Source: an uncultured Eubacteriales bacterium
GTDB taxonomy: Bacteria > Bacillota > Clostridia > Lachnospirales > Lachnospiraceae
Direction: 5' to 3'
Length of the DNA: 40,285 bases
Assembly (NCBI GenBank): GCA_900539455.1
Contig: UQCD01000020.1
Coordinates: 1 to 40,285 of the forward strand
Shown one piece after another: positions 26,274-34,547 of the stretch. Position numbers and translations under genes: made by a program. Under the pieces are notes generated by a model. That model was not told the origin of the DNA. It was given only the letters and a program-made list of their open reading frames with translations, and did not search any database. Within the stretch, counting starts at the first letter, position 1, and the number at the start of each line of letters is the position of its first letter.

Positions 26274-27374
26274 ATGAATGTATTAATTTTATCGTGTGGA
26301 ACAGGTGGAGGACATAATGCTGCAGGCAGAGCCATTGAAAAAGAATTAATAAAAAGAGGGCATACAGTTTCCTTTATGAACCCATATGATTTAAAGAGCA
26401 ACAAAATTTCGGGCTTCATTGATAATTTATATGTAAAAATGGTTCAAGGGTGTCCGTCACTTTTTGGTATCATATATAAGATAGGAAATTTATATCGTGG
26501 ACTTCCAGTAAAATCACCGGTTTATTATGCCAACTGGAAAATGGCTGAGGTATTAAATAAGTATTTAATGGAAAACAAGGTGGACTATATTGTAATGCCA
26601 CATTTGTACCCAGCGGAAATAATATCCTGTATGAAGGCAAAGGGATATAGTGTGCCACCAACAATGTTTATAGGAACAGATTATACCTGTGTTCCGTTTA
26701 CTGAGGAAACAGCTTGTGATTATTATGTTATTCCTCAAAAGGAATTAATAGGGGCATATCTGGAAAAAGGGTTTGAAAGGGAGAAACTATATCCTTTTGG
26801 TATTCCTGTAGACAGCAGATTTTCAAGTAAAATGGATAAGGAAAAAATATATGAAAAATTGGGACTTGCAAAGAATAAAAAATATATTCTGATTACTGGT
26901 GGAAGTATGGGAGCAGGGTGTGTAAAAAGGGTTGTGGATATATTGTACAATTATTACAAAGGCTCAAATGTATCCTTAATAGTAGTAAGTGGCTCTAATA
27001 AGGGGCTTTTTAAGACACTAAGAACTAAATATAAGGATAGGATTAAGGTTGTAGGCCATACAAATAATATGGCAGCTTATATGAAAATAAGTGAAATGAT
27101 ACTTACAAAGCCAGGGGGACTTACCTCAACTGAGGCAGCAGTAGCACAAATTCCAATAGTACACATAAATCCAATACCGGGCTGTGAAATCATAAATGCA
27201 AAATATTTTGAAGAAAAACATATGAGTATTGTGGGAAAAGCAGACATTAGTATCTGCCATACCTGTCAAAGGGTGTTAAATGGTGAGGGAAGGGAAATGA
27301 TAGAAAATCAAGGTAAAATGATAAATAAAAAAGCAGCAAAGAATATATGTGATTTTATGGAGAAAACCATATAA
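26274..27374 (+). CDS. MGDG-synthase/UgtP-like glycosyltransferase
   Basis: 366 residues. The ATG at 26274 follows AAAGGAGG; the open frame further upstream lacks a binding site. A GT-B fold of the GT28 type: N-terminal LILSCGTGGGHNAAGRAIEKEL (MGDG-synthase N domain), a second domain with YILITGGSMGAG, and the nucleotide-sugar end GKPGG-like TKPGGLTSTEAAVAQIP. Members transfer galactose or glucose to diacylglycerol at the inner face of the membrane, as Bacillus UgtP does for lipoteichoic acid anchors, or make related glycolipids. A -10 TATAAT (26223-26228) lies 45 bp upstream with a weak -35. Confidence 0.85.
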   Translation: MNVLILSCGTGGGHNAAGRAIEKELIKRGHTVSFMNPYDLKSNKISGFIDNLYVKMVQGCPSLFGIIYKIGNLYRGLPVKSPVYYANWKMAEVLNKYLMENKVDYIVMPHLYPAEIISCMKAKGYSVPPTMFIGTDYTCVPFTEETACDYYVIPQKELIGAYLEKGFEREKLYPFGIPVDSRFSSKMDKEKIYEKLGLAKNKKYILITGGSMGAGCVKRVVDILYNYYKGSNVSLIVVSGSNKGLFKTLRTKYKDRIKVVGHTNNMAAYMKISEMILTKPGGLTSTEAAVAQIPIVHINPIPGCEIINAKYFEEKHMSIVGKADISICHTCQRVLNGEGREMIENQGKMINKKAAKNICDFMEKTI

Positions 27375-27429
27375 CTATATCAATAATTAAGAAATGGTCT
27401 TTATTATAAGCTTATACAGTATTTTTGAT

Positions 27430-27458
27430 TTTACAAAACAGGCAATTTGCTATATTAT
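27430..27458 (+). promoter_or_regulatory. Promoter of the zinc-ribbon protein gene
   Basis: TTTACA (27430-27435), 17 bp, TATTAT (27453-27458), about 90 bp before the start codon. Assigned by eye. Confidence 0.5.
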
Positions 27459-27548
27459 ATACAGGTAAATCTAAAATGTGAGTTATATCATATTTTATGA
27501 TTAACATAAGATATTTTTTGATATGTAAAGTAAAAAGGAGGACAAAAG

Positions 27549-29414
27549 ATGTTTTGTGAAAAGTGTGGAACACAAAATGCAGATGATGCAAGATTTTGCG
27601 AAAATTGTGGAAATCCATTAAGCAAAATAGAAGCAGAAAATGCTCCAGAAGCAGAAAATTCTGTTTCAACTGTAAATCCTGTTGAGGCAGAAAATGCTCC
27701 AGCAGTAGAAAATTCAGTAGATACAACACCACAGGCAGGTGCAGCTCAGGCAGGCTTTGATGCAGCAGGAAATCCTGCTCCGGCTCAGAAAAAGAAAGCA
27801 CCAGTAAAATTAATAGCTGGTCTATGTGCAGGTGCAGTAGCTCTTATTGTAGCAATTATAGCTATTGTTTTAGTAGTTGTTAATTCAAAGCCTACAATTA
27901 ATCTGAATGACTACATAAAAGTAAAAACAGATGGTTATGAGGGATATGGTAGTGCGTCAATTTCCATTGATTGGGATGCTATTGATGAAAAATATGGCAG
28001 TAAATTAAAGTTTACAGGTGATGCCAAAGACAAATATGGTGATTTGTTAGACCTTGCTGAGCCAATAGATGCTTTAAAGAGCAATATTAAGGTTGAGTTT
28101 AACAGTGACAGCAAAACAACGGAATTGAAAAATGGTGATAAGGTTAAATACAAATTAACTGTAAACAAAAATGCACAGAAGTTTGTTAAATGTAAATTAG
28201 AGTATAAGAATAGTGAATATACTGTTTCAGGTTTAAAGACAGTAGAAACCTTTGATGCCTTTGAAGGTGTAACAGTTGAATTTTCAGGACGCTCAGGTAG
28301 TGGATATGCAGATTTTAACTTTGATGGTGCAAAATTAGAAAGATATGATTTTAATATTTCCCAGACTTATGATTTAAAAAATGGTGATGTAATCACTGTT
28401 GAGCTTTACAACAAACAGGCTCAGGACTATATAGATAATTATGGTATGGTTCCTGAGGCATTTGAAAAAGAATTCAAGGTAGAAGGATTAGAGGAAATTA
28501 TAACTTCTTCATCAGCTATTACAAGTGAAGGTCTTGAACAGTTAAAGAAAGAGGCTGAAGCTGCTATCAAGAAAACATTGGATATACAATTAGATAGTAG
28601 TGTATCATATGACGGATTACAGTATGAAGGATATATTTTTGCAAGTAACGATAGCTCTAATGTAGTGTATGTTATTTATAGTGCTGATGTATCAAGTGAG
28701 GATAATAAATTTAATACTAAGAAGGTATACTATCCAGTATGTATTAAGGATGTCTTTGAAACTGAAGATGAATATAAATATTCTTCAGATATATCTGTAA
28801 CTGGTTATTCAGACTTAGACATAGATAATCACTTTAGAACACCTGGGCATACAAGTCTGTTAAGCTGTTATTTAGATTTAGTGAAATTTGATACAAGCTA
28901 TGAGAAGCATGAAATTGTAGATTTAGCCGAAAAATTTGATAGTATAGAAATGATAACAAAGCTTGCAGATATTGATGATACAGATGCAAAGGATATTATA
29001 GCTGATGCCAAGACAAGAATAGAGGAGTATGTAAAGGGATACTATGATGAAGAAAATAGTGTTTCTGATTTAAAGGCAGTAGGTCAGTATTTTGTTTATA
29101 ATGATAAAGCAGATGATGACGATGAATATAAAAATGCCTATATAGTTGTATATTCTGGAAAGCTTTCAAATAGCAAGTCAGAATTCAAAGCAACAACTGT
29201 ATACCTCCCGGTTGTATACAATGGAATGTATTCTGTAGATGGAAAGCTAATGGTGGCAGATTATAATGGTATTATTGGTGATACAAGCCTAGATGGTGGA
29301 TACTCTACAAAGGGGTACACAGATGGTAAAGAAATGTATGATAGTATGGTTGATAATTTAAACTCAGATTACAAATGGGAAATGACAAAAGACTTAGAAA
29401 AATTTAAAAAATAG
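27549..29414 (+). CDS. Zinc-ribbon membrane protein with large exported domain
   Basis: 621 residues. An N-terminal zinc ribbon, CEKCGTQNADDARFCENCGN (Cys 3, 6, 17, 20), is followed by an Ala/Glu/Pro-rich linker with an imperfect repeat of EAENAP(E/A)(A/V)ENSV. One transmembrane helix follows at about 88-112. The remainder, about 500 residues, lies outside the cell: acidic, beta-rich, with NLNDYIKVKTDGYEGYGSAS right after the membrane, a start common to Firmicutes zinc-ribbon proteins. Two similar segments (near 395-405 and 525-600, both with YLPV/YYPV strands) suggest an internal duplication. Function unknown; AAAAGGAGG precedes the ATG and it is monocistronic. Confidence 0.8.
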   Translation: MFCEKCGTQNADDARFCENCGNPLSKIEAENAPEAENSVSTVNPVEAENAPAVENSVDTTPQAGAAQAGFDAAGNPAPAQKKKAPVKLIAGLCAGAVALIVAIIAIVLVVVNSKPTINLNDYIKVKTDGYEGYGSASISIDWDAIDEKYGSKLKFTGDAKDKYGDLLDLAEPIDALKSNIKVEFNSDSKTTELKNGDKVKYKLTVNKNAQKFVKCKLEYKNSEYTVSGLKTVETFDAFEGVTVEFSGRSGSGYADFNFDGAKLERYDFNISQTYDLKNGDVITVELYNKQAQDYIDNYGMVPEAFEKEFKVEGLEEIITSSSAITSEGLEQLKKEAEAAIKKTLDIQLDSSVSYDGLQYEGYIFASNDSSNVVYVIYSADVSSEDNKFNTKKVYYPVCIKDVFETEDEYKYSSDISVTGYSDLDIDNHFRTPGHTSLLSCYLDLVKFDTSYEKHEIVDLAEKFDSIEMITKLADIDDTDAKDIIADAKTRIEEYVKGYYDEENSVSDLKAVGQYFVYNDKADDDDEYKNAYIVVYSGKLSNSKSEFKATTVYLPVVYNGMYSVDGKLMVADYNGIIGDTSLDGGYSTKGYTDGKEMYDSMVDNLNSDYKWEMTKDLEKFKK

Positions 29415-29465
29415 TAGGGTGCTTAGAATTTAAGCAAATAATACTATACTAATGTGTTCATAAAG

Positions 29466-29508
29466 AGAAGCTTAGGTGAAATATGAGTGTTTCGTCTAGG
29501 CTTCTTTT
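29466..29508 (+). terminator. Terminator after the zinc-ribbon gene
   Basis: AGAAGCTTAG (29466-29475) pairs with CTAGGCTTCT (29496-29505, one G-U), extended by GAAA/TTTC, and ends in TTTT. Confidence 0.65.
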
Positions 29509-29789
29509 GATTTGTAAGAAAACAGTATGCCAGGGGATTTTCAAATATTTTAAGTTTGGTAGTAACATAGACTGGCAGATTTTTATGTGCTAAAATATGC
29601 GTAGGCAAGTGACCATGTGGAGAAAATGATAAAGGTAATGACAAGGGTGGACATATAAATTAGCATAAAAGTTTAAGATAAAAATGTTAAATATACTGGT
29701 GTGTGGATATATGAAAAAAAGGTGGTAAAACTAGATAAATATAGTTAATAACAGTTCAAAATGCTAAATTATATTAGGAGGTCAAGCAT
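29509..29789 (+). other. Gene-free leader of rubrerythrin
   Basis: No ORF with a credible start, no RNA family recognised. AATTATATTAGGAGG just before the gene gives a weak -10-like string close to the ribosome binding site; no PerR box (TTATAAT-N-ATTATAA) was found. Confidence 0.4.
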
Positions 29790-30329
29790 ATGGCGAACAA
29801 ATACGAAGGAACAAAAACAGAAAAAAATTTAATGGAGGCATTCGCAGGAGAATCTCAGGCAAGAAATAAATATACTTATTTTGCCTCTAAAGCAAAAAAG
29901 GACGGTTTTGAGCAAATTTCAGCTATATTCCTAAAAACAGCCGATAATGAAAAGGAACATGCAAAAATGTGGTTTAAGGAATTAAATGGAATTGGCGATA
30001 CAAAGGAAAATTTAGCTGCGGCAGCAGAGGGTGAAAATTTCGAGTGGACCGATATGTATGAGGATTTTGCAAAAACTGCTGAGGAGGAGGGGTTCCCAGA
30101 GCTGGCAGCAAAATTTCGTATGGTAGGTGCGATAGAGAAAAGACATGAGGAGCGTTACAGACAATTACTTCAAAATGTAGAAATGCAAAAGGTATTTGAA
30201 AAGAGCGAAGTAAAGGTATGGGAATGTCGTAACTGTGGACATATTGTAGTTGGTGAAAAAGCACCGGAGGTATGTCCTGTATGTAATCACCCACAGGCAT
30301 ATTTTGAAATACACGAGGAAAATTACTAG
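29790..30329 (+). CDS. rbr: Rubrerythrin
   Basis: 179 residues. N-terminal four-helix ferritin-like diiron domain with the ligand motifs GESQARNKY (E21), NEKEH (E54, H57), and EKRHEER (E116, H119, E120 region). C-terminal rubredoxin-like Fe(SCys)4 domain with C146/C149 (ECRNCG) and C162/C165 (VCPVCN). It reduces hydrogen peroxide to water with electrons from rubredoxin or NADH systems in anaerobes. AGGAGG lies eight bases before the ATG. It is followed 55 nt later by a DUF1284 protein, so cotranscription is possible. Confidence 0.95.
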   Translation: MANKYEGTKTEKNLMEAFAGESQARNKYTYFASKAKKDGFEQISAIFLKTADNEKEHAKMWFKELNGIGDTKENLAAAAEGENFEWTDMYEDFAKTAEEEGFPELAAKFRMVGAIEKRHEERYRQLLQNVEMQKVFEKSEVKVWECRNCGHIVVGEKAPEVCPVCNHPQAYFEIHEENY

Positions 30330-30384
30330 AGATATATAAAAAATTACTAGAACAAGTAATATAACTGACAATGGAGATAAGACT

Positions 30385-30780
30385 ATGTATAAGTTTAGAG
30401 TACACCATATTATGTGTACAAACCTGTATCAAGGCTATGGCTACAGCGGTGCTTTTTGTGAAAATATGACAAGAATGGTTCAATGGCTTAACAATAATCC
30501 AAATGAGCCTCTAATGTTGACCACAAATGCTGATGATATATGTGCAAGCTGTCCAAATTTAGTAGACAATAAATATTGTGAAGATGAAAATAATCATGTC
30601 CACCTAAAGGATAGTGAGCTGCTTTTGGCATTACAGCTTGAAGAAGGTATGACCTATACATATTCTTATCTAAAAAGTCAGGCAAAAATATTTCTATCTA
30701 AGGAAATATTTGAGAAAAGCTGTTCTAATTGTAAGTGGTATAAGCAGGGACTATGCAGATACGAGGATTTTAAATTTTAG
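30385..30780 (+). CDS. DUF1284-family cysteine-rich protein
   Basis: 131 residues. The family pattern is clear: FRVHHIMCTNLYQGYGYSG (RGHHLLC-type start), FCENMTRMVQWL, then DDICASCPNL and C65. A C-terminal SNCKWYKQGLC is also seen. At least eight cysteines in paired arrangement suggest an iron-sulfur cluster, which is inference; the family has no proven function. GGAGA nine bases before the ATG. It lies between rubrerythrin and a MATE exporter on the same strand with short gaps (55 and 21 nt). Confidence 0.8.
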   Translation: MYKFRVHHIMCTNLYQGYGYSGAFCENMTRMVQWLNNNPNEPLMLTTNADDICASCPNLVDNKYCEDENNHVHLKDSELLLALQLEEGMTYTYSYLKSQAKIFLSKEIFEKSCSNCKWYKQGLCRYEDFKF

Positions 30781-30801
30781 AATACATATAGGAGAATTTA
30801 T

Positions 30802-32160
30802 ATGGAAAAGTCAAAGGAAATGGACTTAACAATAGGAAAACCTTTTAATGTTTTGTTAAAATTTGCAATTCCGGTAATACTTGGAAATCTTTTTCAGCTT
30901 TTATATACGCTGGTAGATTCAATAATTGTTGGAAAAACGCTTGGTGCTAATTCTCTGGCAGCAGTAGGCTCCACCAGCGTAATAATCTATTTTGTATTTT
31001 GCTTTATTAATGGATTTACAGGTGGCTTTGGTATATGCTTAGGACAAGCCTATGGTGCAAAGGATGAGGTAGGTATGAGAAAAAGCATTGCTGCCTCTAC
31101 TGTACTAAGTATTATTTTTACCATAATATTAACAACTATTTGTGGTGTATTTTCCCATGAAATTTTATCTATAATGAAAATTCCTGCTGATATTTCTAAG
31201 GAAGCCTATGAGTATATGATTGTAGTGCTTATGGGAACAGCGGCTACAGTATTTTATAATATGATTTCTAATATATTGCGTGCCTTAGGTGATAGCAAAA
31301 CACCTTTATACTTTTTGGTATTTTCGTCAATATTAAATGTAATTTTAGATATAGTATTTATTATCCCTTTAAATATGGGTGTGGCTGGGGCAGCCTGGGC
31401 AACAATAATTTCACAGCTTGCTTCTGCATTACTTAGCTTGTTGGTAGGATTAAAGAAGTTTTCTGTTATACATATTAAAATAGAAGATTTTAGAAGCTTA
31501 AGAAAACCAATTTTACAGCATTTAAAAATAGGTTTTCCTATGGGCTTTCAAATGTCAGTAATGTGTATTGGTCAGTTAGCTATGCAGGCAGTAGTTAATT
31601 CCTTAGGAACTGACGCAGTAGCAGGCTACACAGCGGCATCAAAGGCAGACCAGCTATCAGTGCTGGTTAATAATGCAATGATGACAGCTATATCCAACTA
31701 TACAGCACAAAATTACGGTGCAGGTAAAATTAATCGAATAAAGCAGGGCGTTGTTGCGTGCCTTATACAGACAGAAGTCTTTAATCTTATAATGTGTATT
31801 GGTATTATATTGTTGCGACACCCTATCGTAAATATGTTTTTATCAGAGCCTACAAAGAAAATATATTATTATTCAGATATGTATCTTACAATAGTAGCTC
31901 CTTGTTACTTTATATTGGGATTTTTAGCAATATATCGTTCTACTATTCAGAGTATGCAAAACAGCATTGCTCCCTTTAGTGCCTGCATTATAGAATTGGT
32001 AATGCGTATTGGAGCAACTATTGGCTTGTCTGGAGCAATTGGATATACCTCTGTGTGTATTGCCAGTCCCCTTGCGTGGATAGGAGCCTGCTCCTTACTA
32101 ATACCTTGCTACTATATAATGATGAAGAAAAATACACAAAGGTCACCTTTGGGTAACTAG
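30802..32160 (+). CDS. MATE-family efflux transporter (second copy)
   Basis: 452 residues, 12 hydrophobic segments, two-fold pseudo-repeat. MATE landmarks: LTIGKPFNVLLKFAIPVILGN, LVDSIIVGKTLGANSLAAVGS, NILRALGDSKTPLYF and GAGKINRIKQG in the second half. Related to but clearly diverged from the MATE gene at 8141-9478. Substrate unknown. AGGAG eight bases before the ATG and only 21 nt after the DUF1284 gene, so likely cotranscribed with it. Right after its stop the window enters decayed genes. Confidence 0.9.
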   Translation: MEKSKEMDLTIGKPFNVLLKFAIPVILGNLFQLLYTLVDSIIVGKTLGANSLAAVGSTSVIIYFVFCFINGFTGGFGICLGQAYGAKDEVGMRKSIAASTVLSIIFTIILTTICGVFSHEILSIMKIPADISKEAYEYMIVVLMGTAATVFYNMISNILRALGDSKTPLYFLVFSSILNVILDIVFIIPLNMGVAGAAWATIISQLASALLSLLVGLKKFSVIHIKIEDFRSLRKPILQHLKIGFPMGFQMSVMCIGQLAMQAVVNSLGTDAVAGYTAASKADQLSVLVNNAMMTAISNYTAQNYGAGKINRIKQGVVACLIQTEVFNLIMCIGIILLRHPIVNMFLSEPTKKIYYYSDMYLTIVAPCYFILGFLAIYRSTIQSMQNSIAPFSACIIELVMRIGATIGLSGAIGYTSVCIASPLAWIGACSLLIPCYYIMMKKNTQRSPLGN

Positions 32161-32237
32161 GTCACAAAAAAGTGCGTACTTTTCATAGGCAGGGAAAGTG
32201 GGTATTATTAAGCTGTAACAAGGCAAAAGCCAGTTAG

Positions 32238-32573
32238 AAATATAAGGTTGGTGCCATTGTTAATGCTGCTAATAGTAAAATGACAGGCTGTTATGTACCC
32301 TGCCATAATTGTATTGATAATTGTATTCATACCTTTGCAGGTATACAGCTAAGGCTTGAGTGCGATAAAATAATGAAAAAGCAAGGCTATGATGAGCCTA
32401 CCGGTGGAGCTAAAATTACACCTGCTTATAATCTTCCCTGTGATTATGTAATTCATACAGTTGGACCTATTGTGCAGGGAAGGCTTAACAGTAATCACGA
32501 AAAACTATTGGAGGACTATTGCGATGAAGAAAGTAGTTATTATATCAACCAGTATTATATCAACCAGTATTAG
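32238..32573 (+). pseudogene. Macro-domain (protein-ADP-ribose hydrolase) remnant
   Basis: The frame opens after a TAG at 32235 without a start codon and encodes VGAIVNAANSKMTGCYVPCH, IDNCIHTFAGIQLRLECD, EPTGGAKITPAYNLPC and YVIHTVGPIVQGRL. These are the core of zinc-containing macro domains that remove ADP-ribose from proteins (the SirTM-linked type). The N-terminal ~80 residues are absent, and homology ends near 32523, where a flavodoxin-like gene begins in another frame. The catalytic NAAN and PCH/C metal residues survive, but the gene is broken at both ends. Confidence 0.8.
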
Positions 32574-32787
32574 AACTAACAGTAATTCGGAGGCTATGGC
32601 AAAAAGCTTTGCAGAGGGTGCAAAATATGTGCCAGAGCGTGCAATATCAGGCTTACAGGGCTGGATAGATTGCTTTGAAAAGGCATCACTTAAGAAAACT
32701 CTATTTTGTGGCGGGCTTAACGGTGGCGGAGAAATACAAGAAAATTCCAAACTACAGGAAGCATATCAAATGGGATTAGAGGTTTAA
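32524..32787 (+). pseudogene. Flavodoxin-like NAD(P)H oxidoreductase with internal deletion
   Basis: GGAGGA (32510-32515) and an ATG give an intact start: MKKVVIISTS, then SIRTNSNSEAMAKSFAEGAK, the flavodoxin_2/FMN-reductase N-terminus. The text then jumps directly to YVPERAISGLQGWIDCFEKA and LFCGGLNGGGEIQENSKLQEAYQMG, the C-terminal part of the same family. About 100 middle residues with the FMN-binding and active-site loops are missing, leaving 87 residues. A 15-bp tandem duplication also inserts five residues after the first strand. Not expected to be functional. Followed by a good terminator. Confidence 0.75.
32539..32568 (+). repeat. 15-bp tandem duplication
   Basis: ATTATATCAACCAGT occurs twice in direct succession (32539-32553 and 32554-32568), in frame, repeating IISTS in the flavodoxin remnant. 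A recent slippage event. Confidence 0.9.
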
Positions 32788-32808
32788 TTAGAAAACAGAG
32801 AGTGATAA

Positions 32809-32849
32809 GCTGTACTCTAAACTTTAGGATAGTTAGAGTACAGCCTTTT
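32809..32849 (+). terminator. Terminator after the flavodoxin remnant
   Basis: GCTGTACTCTAA (32809-32820) pairs perfectly with TTAGAGTACAGC (32833-32844), followed by TTTT. It shows that the decayed gene once ended a transcription unit. Confidence 0.75.
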
Positions 32850-32893
32850 AAATTTATAATTAGATATTATTTAATAAAATGGTAGTTTTTTTT

Positions 32894-32919
32894 CTATTAT
32901 TAAGTAGGCGTAATAATAG
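32894..32919 (+). promoter_or_regulatory. Inverted repeat before a small membrane gene
   Basis: CTATTATT-N10-AATAATAG (32894-32919) immediately precedes the small membrane ORF; a candidate operator or stem. No assigned factor. Confidence 0.3.
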
Positions 32920-32942
32920 AAGAAAACAAGAATAAATTAACA

Positions 32943-33155
32943 TTGACAATTATTATAGGGATTATTTCCGGAATAACCTTTATAACATTATTATTTGTGG
33001 TATGTATGTATTCTGATGTAATGTCGTTGCCAGCAAAAATTGTACTTATGGTTATCGGCTGCAGTGTTTATGGTACTGGTCTTGTAGTGGCAATGGAGGG
33101 GGATAGGAGAATTGGATATTTTAAATGTAAAAAGGTAATGTCAAAGGAAACTTAG
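32943..33155 (+). CDS. Small two-helix membrane protein, start codon uncertain
   Basis: 70 residues from a TTG at 32943: two hydrophobic segments (IIIGIISGITFITLLFVVCM and AKIVLMVIGCSVYGTGLVVA) separated by YSDVMSLP, then a short basic tail. The frame is open further upstream (EENKNKLT) to a stop at 32901-32903 with no ATG or GTG; an ATA at 32916 sits where an ATG would give MEENKNKLT, so the gene may have lost its start. No family recognised and no good ribosome binding site. Could be a decayed gene. Confidence 0.4.
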   Translation: MTIIIGIISGITFITLLFVVCMYSDVMSLPAKIVLMVIGCSVYGTGLVVAMEGDRRIGYFKCKKVMSKET

Positions 33156-33185
33156 GGGAAATATTCTATAAAAAGTTTTAATTAA

Positions 33186-33230
33186 GACTAATTAGTATTA
33201 TTAAAAAGTGATACTAATTAGTCATTTTTT
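33186..33230 (+). terminator. Terminator bounding the operator-controlled region
   Basis: GACTAATTAGTAT (33186-33198) pairs perfectly with 33211-33223, then ATTTTTT. It is related in sequence to the terminator at 38070-38117 (shared AAGACTAAT, AGTA and TTAAAAAGT in the loop), and each lies 68-80 bp before a copy of the tandem operator. Confidence 0.8.
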
Positions 33231-33297
33231 ATGTATTTTTACATACACACTAAGTGGAAATTGAAACACTTATAGTAATTAAAATACCTATTTTATG

Positions 33298-33364
33298 CAA
33301 AATCGGGACATAAAATGTCAAATTTGGGACATTGGAATTCAAAATAAAAGAAATATTGTACAAT
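33298..33364 (+). promoter_or_regulatory. Tandem 21-bp operator copy 1 with promoter
   Basis: CAAAATCGGGACAT (33298-33311) and CAAATTTGGGACAT (33319-33332) are direct repeats spaced 21 bp, two helical turns, on one face of the helix. The -10 TACAAT (33359-33364) begins 26 nt after the second repeat, and there is no -35 consensus. This suits activation by a dimeric response regulator (LytTR/AgrA style); the regulator is inferred. The first half-site is the most degenerate of the three copies. Confidence 0.7.
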
Positions 33365-33528
33365 TTTATTTGTAAGGTAATTAATCTTTTTTGAAGATGC
33401 AAGAGTTGAAAGGAGATGGAGAAATTTATTTGGATATGCCAAAGTAATGTAATTAAAGGAGGTGCTTTTATAGACTAAGAAGCTGTAAATATTAATTTGC
33501 ATTGTATGCAATAGAGGAGGAAAAACAG

Positions 33529-34017
33529 ATGCAAAAAAGTTTTTGGAATTTGATGGTGCAGACAAAGGCATCAGTGTTATACCTGGAGATTTATGCTGAG
33601 AAGATGTATTTAAGCGAGAGAAATATTAATGTATTTTGTGCAATAGCTTCATCTGCCAGTATAGCGTCTTGGGCAATATGGTCAGAAATATCCTTTTTAT
33701 GGGGATTAATAATTGCTATATCTCAGGTTTTAAATTCGGTTAAGGAATTTTTTCCATTTGCAAAGAAATTAAAGTTGCTAAAGCAATTCGCTGAAGGAAT
33801 GAAAGAAGTATACATAAGTATGGAGCAGGACTGGTTTCGTGTTGCAAATGGAGAATTAACTGAAAAAGAGATAAATGCTTTATTAACCAAGTATAAAAGA
33901 AAGGTAGCAGAGTTGGAAAGTGAGTATTTAGATGAGGATGTTTTAGTAGAAAAGTCTGCTTATATGGAAGAAGCAGATAAAAAGTGTAACATTTATTTTG
34001 AAAGATATTTTAGTTAG
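33529..34017 (+). CDS. Two-TM protein of unknown function under operator copy 1
   Basis: 162 residues; the ATG at 33529 follows GAGGAGG. An amphipathic N-terminal helix (MQKSFWNLMVQTKASVLYLEIY) precedes two close transmembrane helices (about 34-51 and 54-76, with SSASIASWAIWSEISFLWG between and within). A charged helical cytoplasmic tail contains GELTEKEINALL and an acidic coiled segment to the end. The topology recalls SLATT-type 2-TM conflict effectors, but no family motif proves that. I recall similar hypothetical proteins in Firmicutes and Bacteroidetes followed by a proline-rich peptide gene, as here. The 165-nt 5' leader contains an unused AAAGGAGG near 33458. Function unknown. Confidence 0.75.
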   Translation: MQKSFWNLMVQTKASVLYLEIYAEKMYLSERNINVFCAIASSASIASWAIWSEISFLWGLIIAISQVLNSVKEFFPFAKKLKLLKQFAEGMKEVYISMEQDWFRVANGELTEKEINALLTKYKRKVAELESEYLDEDVLVEKSAYMEEADKKCNIYFERYFS

Positions 34018-34026
34018 GAGAATAAA

Positions 34027-34176
34027 ATGGATACAAATAAAGAAAATAACAATAATAACAATAATAAGAAGAATAAGAATAGTAGTTTAAGAAAAAGTTT
34101 TTCATTGCCAATTACATCATCTAATCCTCCGATGCCACCAGTTAGACCACCAAAAAAGGAAAATGAGAAAAAATAA
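34027..34176 (+). CDS. Proline-rich 49-residue microprotein
   Basis: 49 residues. AGGAG (34016-34020) overlaps the stop of the upstream 2-TM gene and is six bases from this ATG, so the pair is translationally coupled. Composition: MDTNKEN, an Asn run, a Lys/Asn patch, RKSFSLPITSSN, then PPMPPVRPPKKENEKK. No membrane segment and no cysteines; probably disordered, with an SH3-ligand-like polyproline tail. It may bind the cytoplasmic tail of the 2-TM protein as a partner or antidote (inference). Confidence 0.7.
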   Translation: MDTNKENNNNNNNKKNKNSSLRKSFSLPITSSNPPMPPVRPPKKENEKK

Positions 34177-34432
34177 ACTTGTAAATCGGAAAAATAAGTC
34201 AGGTAAAAAATGATTAATATAAGTGGGAAAAAATTATAGATTAATTTATAGATTTTTATATTAAATTAATGACATTAAAAATTTTAAAATGACGGTTATA
34301 TAAATAGTAATCATTATTAAAATTTCACTATGTAAAATTTGCTGAAATATAATAATGATTACTATTTTACAGACAAGTTTTATTGAAAAAAGTTTGGAAA
34401 AAAGTACACAAATAGTGTCCAAAAAGTAGAAA
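34177..34432 (+). repeat. AT-rich gap with a 17-bp inverted repeat
   Basis: The gap between the microprotein gene and operator copy 2 holds a perfect inverted repeat, AAATAGTAATCATTATT (34302-34318) with 34351-34367. The 32-nt loop can pair further (TTTCA/TGAAA). No T-run follows, so it is a weak terminator candidate or a protein/RNA site. No gene seen. Confidence 0.6.
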
Positions 34433-34505
34433 TTTATGCAAATTTGGGACATAAAACTGCAAATTTGGGACATTGCCCCTCAAAATGAGATAAATATTGT
34501 AAAAT
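34433..34505 (+). promoter_or_regulatory. Tandem 21-bp operator copy 2 with agrD promoter
   Basis: CAAATTTGGGACAT occurs at 34439-34452 and 34460-34473 (21-bp period). The -10 TAAAAT (34500-34505) begins 26 nt after the second repeat, the same spacing as in copies 1 and 3. A 55-bp block (34433-34487) is identical to 38191-38245. No -35 box. The next gene encodes an autoinducer precursor, so positive autoregulation is a natural reading. Confidence 0.75.
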
Positions 34506-34547
34506 TTAATTGTTACAAAATTCATCTTAATTTAGGAGGTAAAAGAA

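Noticed and set aside
33397..33478. Short ORFs in the leader of the 2-TM gene (ATG at 33397 and 33416, and an AAAGGAGG near 33458 followed by ATA-GAC-TAA)
   Set aside because: Fewer than 25 codons, wrongly spaced or missing start signals. Possibly a relic of an upstream cistron, but not supportable as genes.
34261..34473. Minus-strand ORF across operator copy 2
   Set aside because: Cys-rich repeats in it come from the operator; no binding site for ribosomes and no family resemblance.
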